From Pseudomonas sp. HOU2 (GTDB lineage: Bacteria; Pseudomonadota; Gammaproteobacteria; Pseudomonadales; Pseudomonadaceae): a DNA stretch of 64,000 nt. Below the pieces are notes generated by a model. That model was not told where the DNA came from, did no database searches, and was given only the letters and a program-made list of their open reading frames with translations. The position numbers and the translations under genes are program-made. Below are positions 9,308 through 19,670 of the stretch, piece by piece. Numbering within the stretch: position 1 is the stretch's first letter; the number at the start of each line of letters is the position of its first letter. The stretch lies in assembly GCF_040729435.1 (NCBI RefSeq), contig NZ_CP160398.1:4321001-4385000 (forward strand), in the 5' to 3' direction.

Positions 9308-10201
9308 ATGGGCACTGAAACACTGGCGATTGGCGGTGGGCGCATGTTTCGTTACGCGGTCGGGTCGCTGTTGCTGCTGGCGGGCATCACCTTACTCGCG
9401 GCGCATGGGCTGGAATGGCTGGATCTGCAGCCGAAACTGTCGCGGGCCTTGCAGGGTGGCGCGATCTGCGCCCTCGGCACGGCGCTCGGTGCGGTGCCGG
9501 TGCTGGTGATCCGGCGCATGCCGCAGAGGCTCAGCGATACGCTGCTGGGTTTCGGCGCCGGCGTGATGCTGGCGGCGACCGCTTTTTCGCTGATCGTGCC
9601 GGGCATTGCCGCGGCCGAAAGTCTGGGCCTGACACCTTGGGCCGCCAGCGGTCTGATCTGCTTCGGCATCATGCTCGGTGCATTCGCTCTGTATCTGGTG
9701 GATCTGAAACTGTCCGGCGCCTCACCGGAAATGCTCGTCGGTACCCCCGATCACCCGGTGATCCCGCCAAGGATCTGGTTGTTCGTCTTCGCCATCATTG
9801 CTCACAACATCCCCGAAGGCATGGCGGTGGGGGTGTCTGCTGGCGGCGGCATGCCGGATGCCGACAGTCTGGCGATGGGCATCGCCTTGCAGGATGTGCC
9901 GGAGGGACTGGTGATTGCGCTGGTGTTGGCCGGGGCGGGGATGTCGCGGGTCAGGGCATTCTTGATCGGTGCGGCGTCAGGGCTGGTCGAGCCGGTGTTT
10001 GCACTTCTGTGCGCGTGGCTGGTCAGTCTGGCGGAGCTGTTATTGCCGTTGGGGCTGGCGCTGGCGGCGGGGGCGATGTTGTTGGTGGTGACGCATGAGG
10101 TCATCCCGGAATCGCGCCGCCATGGGCATGACAAGCTGGCCAGCCTAGGCTTGCTGATCGGCTTCTGTCTGATGATGGTGATGGATACCGCATTGGGCTG
10201 A
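9308..10201 (+). CDS. ZIP-family divalent metal transporter
   Basis: A 297-residue inner-membrane protein of the ZIP family (zinc/iron/manganese import). About eight hydrophobic helices are visible. The metal-site signatures HNIPEGMAVGVS in the fourth and QDVPEGLVIAL in the fifth helix are intact. It starts 30 bases after sodA with AAGG before the ATG, so it may extend the iron-starvation operon and could supply Mn for SodA; that role is inference. An in-frame ATG at 9344 is an alternative start. Confidence 0.88.
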   Translation: MGTETLAIGGGRMFRYAVGSLLLLAGITLLAAHGLEWLDLQPKLSRALQGGAICALGTALGAVPVLVIRRMPQRLSDTLLGFGAGVMLAATAFSLIVPGIAAAESLGLTPWAASGLICFGIMLGAFALYLVDLKLSGASPEMLVGTPDHPVIPPRIWLFVFAIIAHNIPEGMAVGVSAGGGMPDADSLAMGIALQDVPEGLVIALVLAGAGMSRVRAFLIGAASGLVEPVFALLCAWLVSLAELLLPLGLALAAGAMLLVVTHEVIPESRRHGHDKLASLGLLIGFCLMMVMDTALG

Positions 10202-10202
10202 A

Positions 10203-10278
10203 AAAAGATCGCAGCCTTCGGCAACTCCTACATTGGAATGCGTTCACTGTAGGAGCTGCCGCAGGCTGCGATCTTTTA
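10203..10278. repeat. REP pair, family A (outward orientation)
   Basis: Two REP copies with the conserved GATCTTTT ends facing outward lie between the converging ZIP transporter and NPr genes. The left copy is slightly diverged (CAGCCTTCGGCAACTCC). Confidence 0.85.
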
Positions 10279-10282
10279 ACGT

Positions 10283-10558
10283 TCAACCGCCTTCATCGAA
10301 GTAGTTGTTGATCAACGCCACCAGCGCATCCAGCGCTTCCTGTTCCTGATGGCCTTCGGTACTCAGATATATTTTGGTGCCTTTACCGGCGGCGAGCATC
10401 ATCATCGCCATGATGCTTTTGCCATCCACCGTGGTTTCCGGTGTGCGACCCACTCTGATCGTGCAATCCGGGAACTGCCCCGCCACCCCGACGAACTTGG
10501 CCGACGCCCGGGCATGCAGGCCCAGTTTATTGATGATTTCGATTTCCAGAGCAGGCAT
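10283..10558 (-). CDS. ptsO: Phosphocarrier protein NPr (nitrogen PTS HPr-like)
   Basis: A 91-residue HPr-fold protein that relays phosphate from EI-Ntr to EIIA-Ntr in the nitrogen-related phosphotransferase system. The phosphorylated His is H15 in NKLGLHARAS, and the HPr regulatory-site segment GKSIMAMMMLAAGKG is present. It is the last gene of the rpoN-hpf-ptsN-rapZ-ptsO cluster, 15 bases after rapZ. Family length is normal. Confidence 0.95.
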   Translation of the reverse strand: MPALEIEIINKLGLHARASAKFVGVAGQFPDCTIRVGRTPETTVDGKSIMAMMMLAAGKGTKIYLSTEGHQEQEALDALVALINNYFDEGG

Positions 10559-10573
10559 CGCGGTGTGAATCCT

Positions 10574-11431
10574 TTAAGTGAGGTCGCGGTGGCGAACCTG
10601 GACGTTCTTCAGGGTTTTCTGCAGGGCCTGACCCAGGCGTTCGGTCAGGTAAACGGAGCGGTGATGTCCGCCAGTGCAGCCAATGGCAATGGTGACATAG
10701 GCGCGATTGCTCGCCGCAAAGCGCGGCAACCATTTATTCAGGTAGCCGTAGATGTCCTGGAACATCTCTTCGACCTCAGGCTGCGTCGCCAGATACTCGG
10801 CGACCGGTGCGTCGAGTCCGGATTGCGCGCGCAATTCAGGCTTCCAGTACGGATTGGGCAGGCAGCGCACGTCGAACACCAGATCCGCGTCCACCGGCAT
10901 GCCGCGCTTGAAACCGAACGATTCGACCAGAAATGCTGTCCCCGGCTCCGGCTGGTTCAGCAGGCGGAGTTTGATGGTGTCGCGCAACTGGTACAGATTC
11001 AGATTGGTGGTGTTGACCTTGAGATCGGCCAGGTCGGCAATCGGGCCGAGCAGGGCGGTTTCATCTTCGATCGCTTCGGCCAGTGAGCGGTTGGCGGTGC
11101 TCAGCGGGTGGCGACGGCGGGTTTCCGAGAAGCGTTTGAGCAAGGTTTCTTCGTCGGCATCCAGATACAGCACATCACACTGAATGTGTCGGGCGCGGAC
11201 TTCTTCGAGCAACTCGGGGAAGCGTGACAAATGACTCGGCAGGTTTCGCGCATCGATCGACACAGCCACCAACGGCTGAGCCAGCTCGGTATGAATCAGG
11301 GCGCGTTCGGCGAGCTCCGGCAGCAGACCGGCCGGCAGGTTGTCGATGCAGTAGTAGCCGTTGTCCTCAAGAACATTCAGGGCGGTACTTTTACCCGAGC
11401 CGGAGCGGCCGCTGACGATGATCAAACGCAT
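10574..11431 (-). CDS. rapZ: RNase adapter protein RapZ
   Basis: RapZ (YhbJ), 285 residues, a P-loop protein that in enterobacteria presents the GlmZ small RNA to RNase E and senses glucosamine-6-phosphate. Walker A is GRSGSGKS at residues 8-15. The C-terminal domain ends in the conserved [18 protein letters not shown] block. It begins 2 bases after ptsN, showing tight operon packing. Whether a GlmZ-like target exists in Pseudomonas is not shown here. Confidence 0.95.
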   Translation of the reverse strand: MRLIIVSGRSGSGKSTALNVLEDNGYYCIDNLPAGLLPELAERALIHTELAQPLVAVSIDARNLPSHLSRFPELLEEVRARHIQCDVLYLDADEETLLKRFSETRRRHPLSTANRSLAEAIEDETALLGPIADLADLKVNTTNLNLYQLRDTIKLRLLNQPEPGTAFLVESFGFKRGMPVDADLVFDVRCLPNPYWKPELRAQSGLDAPVAEYLATQPEVEEMFQDIYGYLNKWLPRFAASNRAYVTIAIGCTGGHHRSVYLTERLGQALQKTLKNVQVRHRDLT

Positions 11432-11433
11432 GA

Positions 11434-11898
11434 TTAGTGACCGTTCTGCTCGCTCAGGACGACCTGATACAAGGCTTCATTGCTCGGTGCGCTACGCAGT
11501 TTTTCGCGCACTTCCTTGCGGTCGAGCATGCTGGCGATCTGGCGCAGTAATTCCAGGTGAGCATCGGTGGCGGCTTCCGGGACCAGCAGGACAAACAGCA
11601 GGTCAACCGGTGCGCCGTCGATTGCATCGAAATCGATGGGCGCTTCAAGGTGCATCAAAGCGCTGATAGGCGCTTCGCAGCCTTTGAGGCGGCAGTGGGG
11701 GATGGCGATGCCGTTGCCGAAACCGGTGGAACCGAGTTTCTCACGGGCGATCAGCGCTTCGAAGACATCTTGCATCTCCAGATCCGGCACTTCGCGGGCG
11801 ATCAGGTTGGCAATCTGTTCGAGGGCTTTCTTTTTACTGCCGCCCGGCACGTTCACCAGGGAACGGCCGGGGGTCAGGATACTTTCAAGTCGGATCAT
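11434..11898 (-). CDS. ptsN: PTS IIA-like nitrogen regulatory protein PtsN
   Basis: EIIA-Ntr, 154 residues, the terminal phosphoacceptor of the nitrogen PTS, which in other bacteria controls potassium uptake, stress and polymer metabolism by protein contact. The active-site histidine is H68 in [12 protein letters not shown]. It lies between hpf and rapZ, the standard proteobacterial order next to rpoN. It is cytoplasmic and of full family length. Confidence 0.96.
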   Translation of the reverse strand: MIRLESILTPGRSLVNVPGGSKKKALEQIANLIAREVPDLEMQDVFEALIAREKLGSTGFGNGIAIPHCRLKGCEAPISALMHLEAPIDFDAIDGAPVDLLFVLLVPEAATDAHLELLRQIASMLDRKEVREKLRSAPSNEALYQVVLSEQNGH

Positions 11899-11910
11899 GG
11901 GTTGGGGGTG

Positions 11911-12219
11911 TTAACGACCTGTCGCGCCCTGAAGGAGGCTCTGGGTCTTTTCCTTATGCTTTTTGAGTTGGCGATCCAGCTTGTCGGTCAGTGAGTCGAT
12001 CGCAGCGTACATGTCGGTATCTTCTGCGTTGGCGACCACTTCGCTGCCGGGGATATGCAAGGTGGCTTCGATTTTCTGCTTGAGCTTTTCGACGCACATC
12101 GTGACTTGCACGTTGGTGATCTTGTCGAAATGTCCCTCAAGCCTCTTGAGCTTCTGCTCAACGTATTCACGGAGAGGTTGGGTAACTTCCAGTTGGTGTC
12201 CACTGATGTTGACTTGCAT
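11911..12219 (-). CDS. hpf: Ribosome hibernation promoting factor HPF
   Basis: Short-form HPF, 102 residues, which binds the 30S decoding region and promotes ribosome dimers or preservation in stationary phase. The sequence starts MQVNISGHQLEVTQPLREYV and continues with the HPF/YfiA beta-alpha fold, ending in a Lys/Gln-rich tail. Start chosen at ATG 12219 because it is the conserved N-terminus and GGAGAAG lies just upstream; the frame extends to 12273 without homology. It lies directly after rpoN. Confidence 0.95.
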   Translation of the reverse strand: MQVNISGHQLEVTQPLREYVEQKLKRLEGHFDKITNVQVTMCVEKLKQKIEATLHIPGSEVVANAEDTDMYAAIDSLTDKLDRQLKKHKEKTQSLLQGATGR

Positions 12220-12292
12220 ACAGCTTCTCCTTCGTTGCCAGTGCATAAAGCGGCAGGCCGAACAGCCTGCCACTGGAACGCTGTAACGTGGC

Positions 12293-13786
12293 TTACATCA
12301 ACCGCTTGCGTTCGCTCGAAGGCGCGATCCCTAGGGATTCACGGTACTTGGCGACGGTGCGGCGAGCCACCTGAATGCCTTGTGCCTCCAGTAAACCAGC
12401 GATCTTGCTGTCACTCAACGGCTTTTTCTGATTTTCCGCTGCAACCAGTTTTTTGATGATCGCGCGGATCGCCGTGGACGAGCATTCACCGCCTTCGGAG
12501 GTGCTTACATGGCTGGAGAAAAAGTATTTCAGTTCATAAATGCCCCGTGGGGTATGCATGAATTTCTGTGTGGTGACCCGGGAAATCGTCGATTCGTGCA
12601 TGCCTACCGCTTCGGCGATGTCGTGCAGGACCAACGGCTTCATGGCTTCGTCGCCGTACTCCAGGAAACCGCGCTGATGCTCCACGATCTGGGTGGCCAC
12701 TTTCATCAGGGTTTCGTTGCGGCTCTGCAGGCTCTTGATGAACCAGCGTGCTTCTTGCAACTGGTTGCGCATGAAGGTGTTGTCGGCGCTGGTGTCGGCG
12801 CGACGGACGAAGCCGGCGTACTGCGCGTTGACCCGCAAACGGGGCACCGACTCCTGATTCAATTCGACCAGCCAGCGCTCGTTGTCCTTGCGCACAATGA
12901 CGTCGGGCACCACGTACTCGGCTTCGGTCGATTCGATCTGTGAGCCCGGGCGTGGATTGAGGCTTTGCACCAGTTCGATGACCTGACGCAGCTCGTCTTC
13001 CTTAAGCTTCATGCGCCGCATCAACTGGCTGTAGTCACGACTGCCGAGCAGATCGATGTAATCGCTGACCAGACGTTTGGCTTCGTTGAGCCACGGGGTC
13101 TTGGCCGAGAGCTGACGCAGTTGCAGCAACAGGCATTCGCCGAGGTTGCGCGCGCCGATGCCGGCGGGTTCGAACTGTTGAATGCGGTGCAGAACGGCCT
13201 CGATCTCGTCCAGCTCGATGTCGAGCTCCGGATCAAAGGCGTCGAGGATTTCTTCGAGGGTTTCGTCGAGGTAGCCCTGATTGTTGATGCAATCGATCAG
13301 GGTCACGGCGATCAGGCGGTCGGTGTCGGACATCGGCGCCAGGTTCAATTGCCACAGCAAATGGCTTTGCAGGCTTTCGCCGGCGGAGGTGCGGGTGGTG
13401 AAGTCCCACTCGTCGTCATCGCTGCTGGGCAGACTGCTGGCGCTGGTCTGGTAGACGTCTTCCCAAGCGGTATCAACGGGCAGTTCGTTAGGAATGCGCT
13501 CGTTCCATTCGCCATCTTCCAGGTTGTCCACCGTCGGGGCGGTTTCCTGATAGGAGGGTTCCTGAATGTCGGTGTTGGGTTTTTGTTCGGCGTTGTCGGC
13601 CAAAGGATCGGAGTTGTCGAAGTCGTCGCCTTCTTCCTGGCGTTCGAGCATCGGATTGGATTCCAGGGCCTCCTGGATTTCCTGTTGCAGGTCCAGGGTC
13701 GACAATTGGAGCAGGCGGATGGCCTGTTGCAGCTGCGGTGTCATCGTCAGCTGCTGGCCCATTCTCAAGACTAGCGATGGTTTCAT
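12293..13786 (-). CDS. rpoN: RNA polymerase sigma-54 factor RpoN
   Basis: Sigma-54, 497 residues, directs transcription from -24/-12 promoters that need AAA+ activators (nitrogen, flagella, carbon use). The Gln/Leu-rich region I starts the protein ([20 protein letters not shown]), followed by an acidic linker, the core-binding region, and the C-terminal RpoN box [10 protein letters not shown] at residues 474-483. It heads the hpf-ptsN-rapZ-ptsO cluster on the minus strand. The 187 bases upstream, to lptB, show no other gene. Confidence 0.98.
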   Translation of the reverse strand: MKPSLVLRMGQQLTMTPQLQQAIRLLQLSTLDLQQEIQEALESNPMLERQEEGDDFDNSDPLADNAEQKPNTDIQEPSYQETAPTVDNLEDGEWNERIPNELPVDTAWEDVYQTSASSLPSSDDDEWDFTTRTSAGESLQSHLLWQLNLAPMSDTDRLIAVTLIDCINNQGYLDETLEEILDAFDPELDIELDEIEAVLHRIQQFEPAGIGARNLGECLLLQLRQLSAKTPWLNEAKRLVSDYIDLLGSRDYSQLMRRMKLKEDELRQVIELVQSLNPRPGSQIESTEAEYVVPDVIVRKDNERWLVELNQESVPRLRVNAQYAGFVRRADTSADNTFMRNQLQEARWFIKSLQSRNETLMKVATQIVEHQRGFLEYGDEAMKPLVLHDIAEAVGMHESTISRVTTQKFMHTPRGIYELKYFFSSHVSTSEGGECSSTAIRAIIKKLVAAENQKKPLSDSKIAGLLEAQGIQVARRTVAKYRESLGIAPSSERKRLM

Positions 13787-13973
13787 GGCAGGGGCTTAAC
13801 ACCTTATTCGCCGGCGCGCATGCGCCATCCACTACAGGGCGCCGGAGCGCCAAACTTAAGCAAATTATATGCCTGAAACTGTCGTGTTTGCCTAGAGCGC
13901 TGTAACAATTAAAGCGTATTAAATCCTGCTTGAATCGATACAGCGCCCGGGCGGCTCACCGGGCACTATTCGC

Positions 13974-14699
13974 TTAGAGGCGGAACTCGTGGCCCAGGTA
14001 CACTTCCTTCACCAGATCGTTGGCAAGGATGGTCGCCGCATCGCCTTCGGCGATCAGTTGACCGTCGTTGACAATGTAGGCGGTTTCGCAGATATCCAGG
14101 GTCTCACGCACGTTGTGGTCGGTGATCAGTACACCGATGCCCTTGGCCTTGAGGTGGTGGATGATCTGCTTGATGTCGCCAACCGAAATCGGGTCGACAC
14201 CGGCGAACGGTTCGTCGAGCAGGATGAATTTCGGTGCGGTCGCCAGGGCGCGGGCGATTTCCACCCGGCGGCGTTCACCACCGGACAGGCTCATGCCGAG
14301 GTTGTCGCGGATGTGGCTGATGTGGAACTCCTGCAGCAGGCTTTCCAGTTCCTTGCGACGACCGGCCTTGTCGAGTTCCGTGCGGGTTTCGAGGATGGCC
14401 ATGATGTTATCGGCCACCGACAGTTTGCGGAAGATCGATGCTTCTTGCGGCAGATAGCCGATACCGGCCTTGGCACGACCGTGCATCGGCTGATGGCTGA
14501 CGTCCAGATCATCGATCAGCACGCGACCCTGATCGGCCTGCACCAGACCGACGATCATATAGAAGCAGGTGGTCTTGCCGGCGCCGTTCGGGCCGAGCAG
14601 GCCAACGATCTGGCCGCTGTCGATCGACAGGCTGACGTCGCGCACAACCTGGCGGCTTTTATAGGCCTTGGCCAGGTGTTGGGCTTTCAGAGTTGCCAT
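13974..14699 (-). CDS. lptB: LPS export ABC transporter ATPase LptB
   Basis: LptB, 241 residues, the ATPase that powers extraction of lipopolysaccharide from the inner membrane with LptF/LptG/LptC. Walker A is GPNGAGKT (residues 36-43), the ABC signature is LSGGERRR and Walker B is [13 protein letters not shown]. It overlaps the lptA stop by one base (TAATG), so translation is coupled. It is the final gene of the kdsD-kdsC-lptC-lptA-lptB operon. Confidence 0.97.
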   Translation of the reverse strand: MATLKAQHLAKAYKSRQVVRDVSLSIDSGQIVGLLGPNGAGKTTCFYMIVGLVQADQGRVLIDDLDVSHQPMHGRAKAGIGYLPQEASIFRKLSVADNIMAILETRTELDKAGRRKELESLLQEFHISHIRDNLGMSLSGGERRRVEIARALATAPKFILLDEPFAGVDPISVGDIKQIIHHLKAKGIGVLITDHNVRETLDICETAYIVNDGQLIAEGDAATILANDLVKEVYLGHEFRL

Positions 14700-15244
14700 T
14701 ACTGGGTCTTCTCGTCGGTTTTCTTCTTCGGCTGGATCACCATGTCGATGCGCGGACGCGCTTCGGTGACTTTGCTACCGGTAGCGCGACCGGCACTGGC
14801 CAGCTTCTTCACTGTGTCATAGACGATTTTCTCGCCCTGAGTGGTGTTGTTGTCCTTGTCGACAACCTTGGCCTTGTCGATCAGCACGACGCGGTTTTGC
14901 GCGGCGTGGTACTGGATCGTCACGCCCCAGCCTTGTACCGGCTTTTTGTCGCCCTGAGTCTGCAACTGCTCGAAGTAGGCAAGGTTGCCCACCGAGGTCA
15001 CCACGTCGATATCACCGGTCGGGGTACGGGTGATGGTCACCGTATTGCCCTTAACGATCATCGAACCCTGGGTGATGATCACGTCACCTTTATAGGTGGC
15101 GATGCCATTCTTGTCGTCCAGTTGGGCGTCGTCGGCCTGAATGCGGATAGGTTGCTGCTGATCGTTCGGCAGAGCCCAGGCGCTCACGCTTCCCAGTGCT
15201 GCGCCCAGACTGAGCAAAATAGGGAGGGTTTTAACGAGCCTCAT
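14699..15244 (-). CDS. lptA: LPS transport periplasmic protein LptA
   Basis: LptA, 181 residues, forms the periplasmic bridge that carries LPS to the outer membrane. A signal peptide is visible ([20 protein letters not shown] with cleavage near SAWA-LPND), followed by the OstA-like beta-jellyroll repeats and a Lys-rich tail. The start codon lies within the last 14 bases of lptC, with AGAGGA as ribosome site. Its stop overlaps lptB by one base. Confidence 0.95.
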   Translation of the reverse strand: MRLVKTLPILLSLGAALGSVSAWALPNDQQQPIRIQADDAQLDDKNGIATYKGDVIITQGSMIVKGNTVTITRTPTGDIDVVTSVGNLAYFEQLQTQGDKKPVQGWGVTIQYHAAQNRVVLIDKAKVVDKDNNTTQGEKIVYDTVKKLASAGRATGSKVTEARPRIDMVIQPKKKTDEKTQ

Positions 15245-15803
15245 ACTGTCCTCTTACGTTCGATTGCAGGTGTATCCTGCTGTCCTTCAAATACGCCTTC
15301 ATTCCCACGCCAGTCGATACACCGCCAGCGCCGTCGATTCTAACGGGTTGCTCGGTCTGCGCATATTGCTGCTGAGGGAACACCGTCATGCGTGTGCTGG
15401 TGATCAGGGTGTCGCGGTTCTTTTCATCGGTGCGCTTGATGCGTACCGAGTCGATCAATTCTACCTGCGTTCCGTCCGGATTCACTTCGCCGCGCTCGCT
15501 GGTCACGTGCCATGGAAACTCGGTGCCGCGATACATGTTGAGGTCCGGTTTGGTGACCAGCGTCACGTCTGTGGCCTTCAGGTGTTCGGCCTTGTCCGAA
15601 GTCATTTCGTACTGCACTTTGCCGTCCGGCAGGTATTGCAGGGTATGCGTGTTGGTGGCGTACCAGTCGATTGCAGTGTCTTCGACCTTGACCGCAGGTT
15701 TGTCGAGGAACCGTTCCGGACTGATGTTCCAGTAGCCGACCGCCGCAAACATGGCAGCGATACAGCCGAACAGCAGGAAGTTGCGAAATTTTTTGCTAAA
15801 CAT
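15231..15803 (-). CDS. lptC: LPS export protein LptC
   Basis: LptC, 190 residues from ATG 15803, a bitopic inner-membrane protein joining LptBFG to LptA. One N-terminal transmembrane helix (FLLFGCIAAMFAAVGYWN) is followed by a periplasmic LptA-like fold. A GTG at 15815 in frame would overlap the kdsC stop as GTGA and add four residues; both starts are possible and neither has a strong ribosome site. It overlaps lptA by 14 bases. Confidence 0.92.
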   Translation of the reverse strand: MFSKKFRNFLLFGCIAAMFAAVGYWNISPERFLDKPAVKVEDTAIDWYATNTHTLQYLPDGKVQYEMTSDKAEHLKATDVTLVTKPDLNMYRGTEFPWHVTSERGEVNPDGTQVELIDSVRIKRTDEKNRDTLITSTRMTVFPQQQYAQTEQPVRIDGAGGVSTGVGMKAYLKDSRIHLQSNVRGQYEAR

Positions 15804-15811
15804 GGTCTGGC

Positions 15812-16336
15812 TCACAGGTACGCGGCGTTGGCCGCATCGAGGCGGCCCTGGGCGCGCAGGATCAATTCGCAGAATTCACGGGCGGCACCTTCGCCACCGC
15901 GGGCCCGAGTGACGCCATGGGCGTGTTCGCGCACGAAATCGGCGGCATTGGCGACGGCCATGCCCAGGCCTACGCGGCGGATCACCGGCAGGTCAGGCAA
16001 ATCGTCACCGAGGTAGGCGACCTGTTCATAGCTTAGGCCCAGTTGCGCCAGTAGACCGTCCAGAACCACCAATTTGTCTTCGCGGCCCTGAAACAGGTGC
16101 GGGATGCCGAGGTTCTTCGCCCGGCGTTCAACCACCGGCGTCTTGCGGCCGCTGATGATGGCGGTTTCGACACCGGCATTCATCAGCATCTTGATGCCCT
16201 GGCCGTCGAGGGTGTTGAAGGTCTTGAATTCGCTGCCGTCTTCGAGGAAGTACAGGCGCCCGTCGGTGAGAACGCCGTCGACGTCGAACACCGCCAGTTT
16301 GATCGCTTTGCCGCGTTGCAGCAGATCGGTGGTCAT
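15812..16336 (-). CDS. kdsC: 3-deoxy-D-manno-octulosonate-8-phosphate phosphatase KdsC
   Basis: KdsC, 174 residues, a HAD-superfamily phosphatase that releases Kdo from Kdo-8-phosphate for LPS inner-core synthesis. The HAD motif I DVDGVLTDG begins at D18 with the second Asp at D20, and the late motif YLGDDLPDLPV is present. It has no cap domain, as usual for the C0 subclass. Its ATG overlaps the kdsD stop by one base (TAATG). Confidence 0.96.
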   Translation of the reverse strand: MTTDLLQRGKAIKLAVFDVDGVLTDGRLYFLEDGSEFKTFNTLDGQGIKMLMNAGVETAIISGRKTPVVERRAKNLGIPHLFQGREDKLVVLDGLLAQLGLSYEQVAYLGDDLPDLPVIRRVGLGMAVANAADFVREHAHGVTRARGGEGAAREFCELILRAQGRLDAANAAYL

Positions 16337-17310
16337 TACATCACTCCTGCACGCAGCAGATCGGAGAGGTTGAAGGCGCCGATCGGGCGATCTTCTTCGT
16401 CCACGACCACCAGTGCGTTGATTCGGTGGTCTTCCATGATTTTCAGCGCTTCGGCGGCGAGCATCTCGGGCCGTGCGGTCTTGCCGTGTGCGGTCATGAC
16501 CTGGTCAATGGTGGCGCTGCGGATGTCGATGCTGCGATCCAGGGTGCGGCGCAAATCGCCGTCGGTGAAGATCCCGGCCAGCTTGCCATCGGCTTCAACG
16601 ATCGCGGTCATGCCCAGACCCTTGCGGGTCATTTCCATCAGCGCGTCTTTGAGCAGGGTGCCGCGCTGCACTTGCGGCAGCTCTTGCCCGGCATGCATGA
16701 CGTTTTCCACTTTCAGCAGCAGGCGTCGACCCAGAGCGCCGCCCGGGTGCGAAAAAGCAAAATCTTCGGCAGTGAAACCGCGCGCTTCCAGCAGCGCCAC
16801 CGCCAGGGCATCACCCATGACCAGCGCCGCAGTGGTCGAGGAGGTCGGTGCCAGGTTCAGCGGGCAGGCTTCGTGCTCGACGTGAACGTTGAGATTGACT
16901 TCGGCGGCCTTGGCAAGCGGCGACTGCGGATTGCCGGTGAGGCTGATCAACTGGATGCCGAGGCGCTTGATCAATGGCAGCAGGGTGACGATTTCGTTGG
17001 TCGAGCCGGAGTTGGAGAGGGCGAGGATCACGTCGTCGCGGGTGATCATGCCCATGTCGCCATGGCTGGCTTCGGCCGGGTGGACGAAAAATGCCGGGGT
17101 GCCGGTGCTGGCCAGGGTTGCGGCAATCTTGTTGCCGACGTGCCCGGATTTGCCCATGCCGACCACCACCACACGGCCTTTGCTGGCCAGAATCATCTCG
17201 CAAGCGCGTACGAAATCGGCGTCGATATGGGGCAACAAGCCTTGTACGGCTTCCACTTCGAGGCGGATGGTGCGTTGTGCCGATTGAATCAGGTCGCTGG
17301 ATTGGCTCAT
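16336..17310 (-). CDS. kdsD: Arabinose-5-phosphate isomerase KdsD
   Basis: KdsD, 324 residues, converts ribulose-5-phosphate to arabinose-5-phosphate, the first step of Kdo synthesis. An N-terminal SIS domain (VVVGMGKSGHVGNKIAATL; SNSGSTNEI) is followed by two CBS domains at the C-terminus. The start is ATG 17310, where family similarity begins; the frame runs on to 17409 without homology. It is the first gene of the Kdo/Lpt operon and is divergent from mlaF across 275 bases. Confidence 0.96.
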   Translation of the reverse strand: MSQSSDLIQSAQRTIRLEVEAVQGLLPHIDADFVRACEMILASKGRVVVVGMGKSGHVGNKIAATLASTGTPAFFVHPAEASHGDMGMITRDDVILALSNSGSTNEIVTLLPLIKRLGIQLISLTGNPQSPLAKAAEVNLNVHVEHEACPLNLAPTSSTTAALVMGDALAVALLEARGFTAEDFAFSHPGGALGRRLLLKVENVMHAGQELPQVQRGTLLKDALMEMTRKGLGMTAIVEADGKLAGIFTDGDLRRTLDRSIDIRSATIDQVMTAHGKTARPEMLAAEALKIMEDHRINALVVVDEEDRPIGAFNLSDLLRAGVM

Positions 17311-17467
17311 GTCAGAAATCGTATAGCCCGATGAAAAGGCGGCGATTATAGCGGTTATGTTGAAAAGCCTCACGCAAGTTCGTCGTGCTTTGTCATTCCT
17401 TGTCACCAAAACCCTGAAAAAGCGCGGGCGGGCCTGTCATGTCGCTGAACACAGAGGGGCATGGGCC

Positions 17468-17497
17468 TTGGGCGCTTGGCCTTTGCAGTGATATAGT
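17468..17497 (+). promoter_or_regulatory. Possible sigma-70 promoter for mlaFEDCB
   Basis: TTGGGC at 17468-17473 and TATAGT at 17492-17497, separated by 18 bases, lie about 90 bases before mlaF in the kdsD/mlaF divergent region. This is a pattern match only. Confidence 0.35.
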
Positions 17498-17585
17498 TCG
17501 CCGCCAGTTCGGCCTGCCCGGGAGGTATGTGCTTTCCAAGGAAAGCCAGGCGTCCGAGTGAGAGGCTGCATCGCAAGGAGTTTAG

Positions 17586-18395
17586 ATGAGTGCCGATAAC
17601 GCCTACGCGGTCGAGCTGAAGGGAGTCTCCTTCAAGCGCGGTGCGCGCAGCATTTTCAATAACGTCGATATTCGCATCCCGCGTGGCAAGGTTACCGGCA
17701 TCATGGGACCTTCCGGGTGCGGCAAGACCACTTTGTTGCGCTTGATGGGTGCGCAGTTGCGTCCTTCCAGCGGCGAAGTCTGGGTCAACGGCCAGAACCT
17801 GCCGACACTGTCGCGCAGTGATCTGTTCGATGCGCGCAAGCACATGGGTGTGCTGTTTCAGAGCGGCGCGCTGTTCACCGATCTCGATGTCTTCGAGAAC
17901 GTCGCGTTCCCCCTGCGCGTTCATACCCAATTGCCGGATGAAATGATCCGCGACATCGTCCTGCTCAAATTGCAGGCGGTCGGCTTGCGCGGTGCCATCG
18001 AGTTGATGCCCGACGAGCTGTCCGGCGGCATGAAGCGCCGGGTGGCGCTGGCCCGGGCGATTGCGCTCGATCCGCAGATTCTCATGTATGACGAGCCTTT
18101 CGTCGGCCAGGATCCGATCGCCATGGGCGTGCTGGTACGCCTGATCCGTCTGCTCAACGACGCGTTGGGAATCACCAGTATCGTGGTCTCTCACGATCTG
18201 GCCGAAACCGCCAGCATCGCTGACTACATCTATGTAGTGGGTGATGGTCAGGTGCTGGGGCAGGGCACGCCGGACGAATTGATGAATTCGGATGAGCCGC
18301 GTATTCGCCAGTTCATGACCGGCAACCCCGATGGCCCGGTGCCGTATCATTTTCCAGCGACGGATTACCGCGCAGATCTTCTGGGGAAGCGCTGA
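17586..18395 (+). CDS. mlaF: Phospholipid transport ATPase MlaF (Ttg2A)
   Basis: MlaF, 269 residues, the ATPase of the Mla system that maintains outer-membrane lipid asymmetry; in Pseudomonas it is called Ttg2A after its link to toluene tolerance. Walker A is GPSGCGKTT, the signature [14 protein letters not shown] and Walker [15 protein letters not shown] ribosome site GGAG at 17578-17581 precedes ATG 17586. It overlaps mlaE by one base, beginning a compact five-gene operon. Confidence 0.97.
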   Translation: MSADNAYAVELKGVSFKRGARSIFNNVDIRIPRGKVTGIMGPSGCGKTTLLRLMGAQLRPSSGEVWVNGQNLPTLSRSDLFDARKHMGVLFQSGALFTDLDVFENVAFPLRVHTQLPDEMIRDIVLLKLQAVGLRGAIELMPDELSGGMKRRVALARAIALDPQILMYDEPFVGQDPIAMGVLVRLIRLLNDALGITSIVVSHDLAETASIADYIYVVGDGQVLGQGTPDELMNSDEPRIRQFMTGNPDGPVPYHFPATDYRADLLGKR

Positions 18396-19192
18396 TGCGC
18401 AGAATTTCATTGATAGAACGCGTGCGCCGGTTCGGCGAGGCGGCGATCGACGCCGTCGCGGTGTTCGGTCGCGCGACCCTGTTCCTGTTTCACGCCCTGC
18501 TCGGTCGCGGCGGCATCAGCGGCGGATTCGGTCTGCTGGTCAAGCAACTGCATTCGGTTGGCGTGATGTCGCTGGTGATCATCGTCGTGTCGGGGATTTT
18601 CATCGGTATGGTGCTGGCGCTGCAGGGCTTCAGTATTCTGTCGAGCTACGGTTCGGAGCAGGCCGTGGGGCAGATGGTCGCCCTGACGTTGCTGCGTGAA
18701 CTGGGACCGGTGGTGACGGCGTTGCTGTTTGCCGGGCGTGCCGGTTCGGCGCTGACCGCGGAAATCGGCAACATGAAGTCCACCGAACAGCTTTCCAGCC
18801 TGGAAATGATCGGTGTCGATCCGCTCAAATACATTATTGCCCCGCGTCTGTGGGCCGGTTTCATTTCCCTGCCGGTACTGGCGATGATTTTCAGCGTGGT
18901 GGGGATCTGGGGCGGTTCGTGGGTGGCTGTCGACTGGCTTGGCGTGTATGAAGGCTCCTACTGGGCGAACATGCAGAACAGCGTGAACTTCACCAGCGAT
19001 GTGCTCAACGGCGTCATCAAAAGTATCGTTTTCGCCTTCGTCGTGACCTGGATTGCCGTTTTCCAAGGCTATGACTGTGAGCCCACTTCCGAGGGCATCA
19101 GTCGCGCCACTACCAAGACCGTGGTATTCGCCTCGCTGGCAGTACTGGGCCTGGACTTTATTCTGACCGCTTTGATGTTTGGAGATTTCTGA
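18395..19192 (+). CDS. mlaE: Phospholipid ABC transporter permease MlaE (Ttg2B)
   Basis: MlaE, 265 residues, the inner-membrane permease of the Mla complex (MlaE/permease family). Several hydrophobic helices are visible, and the conserved [21 protein letters not shown] segment with the following [10 protein letters not shown] motif is intact. The start overlaps the mlaF stop (TGATG) and its stop overlaps the mlaD start, so translation is coupled throughout. Confidence 0.97.
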   Translation: MRRISLIERVRRFGEAAIDAVAVFGRATLFLFHALLGRGGISGGFGLLVKQLHSVGVMSLVIIVVSGIFIGMVLALQGFSILSSYGSEQAVGQMVALTLLRELGPVVTALLFAGRAGSALTAEIGNMKSTEQLSSLEMIGVDPLKYIIAPRLWAGFISLPVLAMIFSVVGIWGGSWVAVDWLGVYEGSYWANMQNSVNFTSDVLNGVIKSIVFAFVVTWIAVFQGYDCEPTSEGISRATTKTVVFASLAVLGLDFILTALMFGDF

Positions 19193-19659
19193 TGCAAAAC
19201 CGCACCCTGGAAATCGGTGTCGGCCTGTTCCTGCTGGCAGGGATCCTGGCTTTGTTGCTGCTTGCTCTGCGGGTCAGTGGCCTGTCTCCGACTTCGACCA
19301 CCGACACCTATAAACTGTATGCCTACTTCGACAATATCGCCGGTTTGACGGTCAGAGCCAAAGTGACCATGGCCGGTGTGACCATTGGCAAGGTCACGGC
19401 CATCGATCTGGATCGCGACAGCTTCACCGGTCGGGTAACCCTGCAAGTGGATAAAAAGGTCGACAACCTGCCGACCGACTCCACAGCGTCTATCCTGACC
19501 GCTGGCCTGTTGGGCGAGAAGTACATCGGTATCAGCGTGGGCGGGGAAGACACCCGTCTGAAGGATGGTGGAACCATCCACGACACGCAGTCGTCTCTGG
19601 TACTGGAAGACCTGATCGGTAAATTCCTGCTCAATACCGTTAGCAAAGACGCCAAATGA
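19192..19659 (+). CDS. mlaD: Outer-membrane lipid asymmetry protein MlaD (Ttg2C)
   Basis: MlaD, 155 residues, is anchored by one N-terminal transmembrane helix (IGVGLFLLAGILALLLLAL) and carries a single MCE domain that forms a hexameric lipid channel in the periplasm. The MCE core YFDNIAGLTVRAKVTMAGV is clear. The length is shorter than E. coli MlaD (183) but within the Pseudomonas range as recalled. It lies between mlaE and mlaC. Confidence 0.96.
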   Translation: MQNRTLEIGVGLFLLAGILALLLLALRVSGLSPTSTTDTYKLYAYFDNIAGLTVRAKVTMAGVTIGKVTAIDLDRDSFTGRVTLQVDKKVDNLPTDSTASILTAGLLGEKYIGISVGGEDTRLKDGGTIHDTQSSLVLEDLIGKFLLNTVSKDAK

Positions 19660-19670
19660 GGAGCTTTTGA

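Noticed and set aside
12220..12273. Upstream extension of HPF
   Set aside because: The conserved family N-terminus and the ribosome site both fit ATG 12219.
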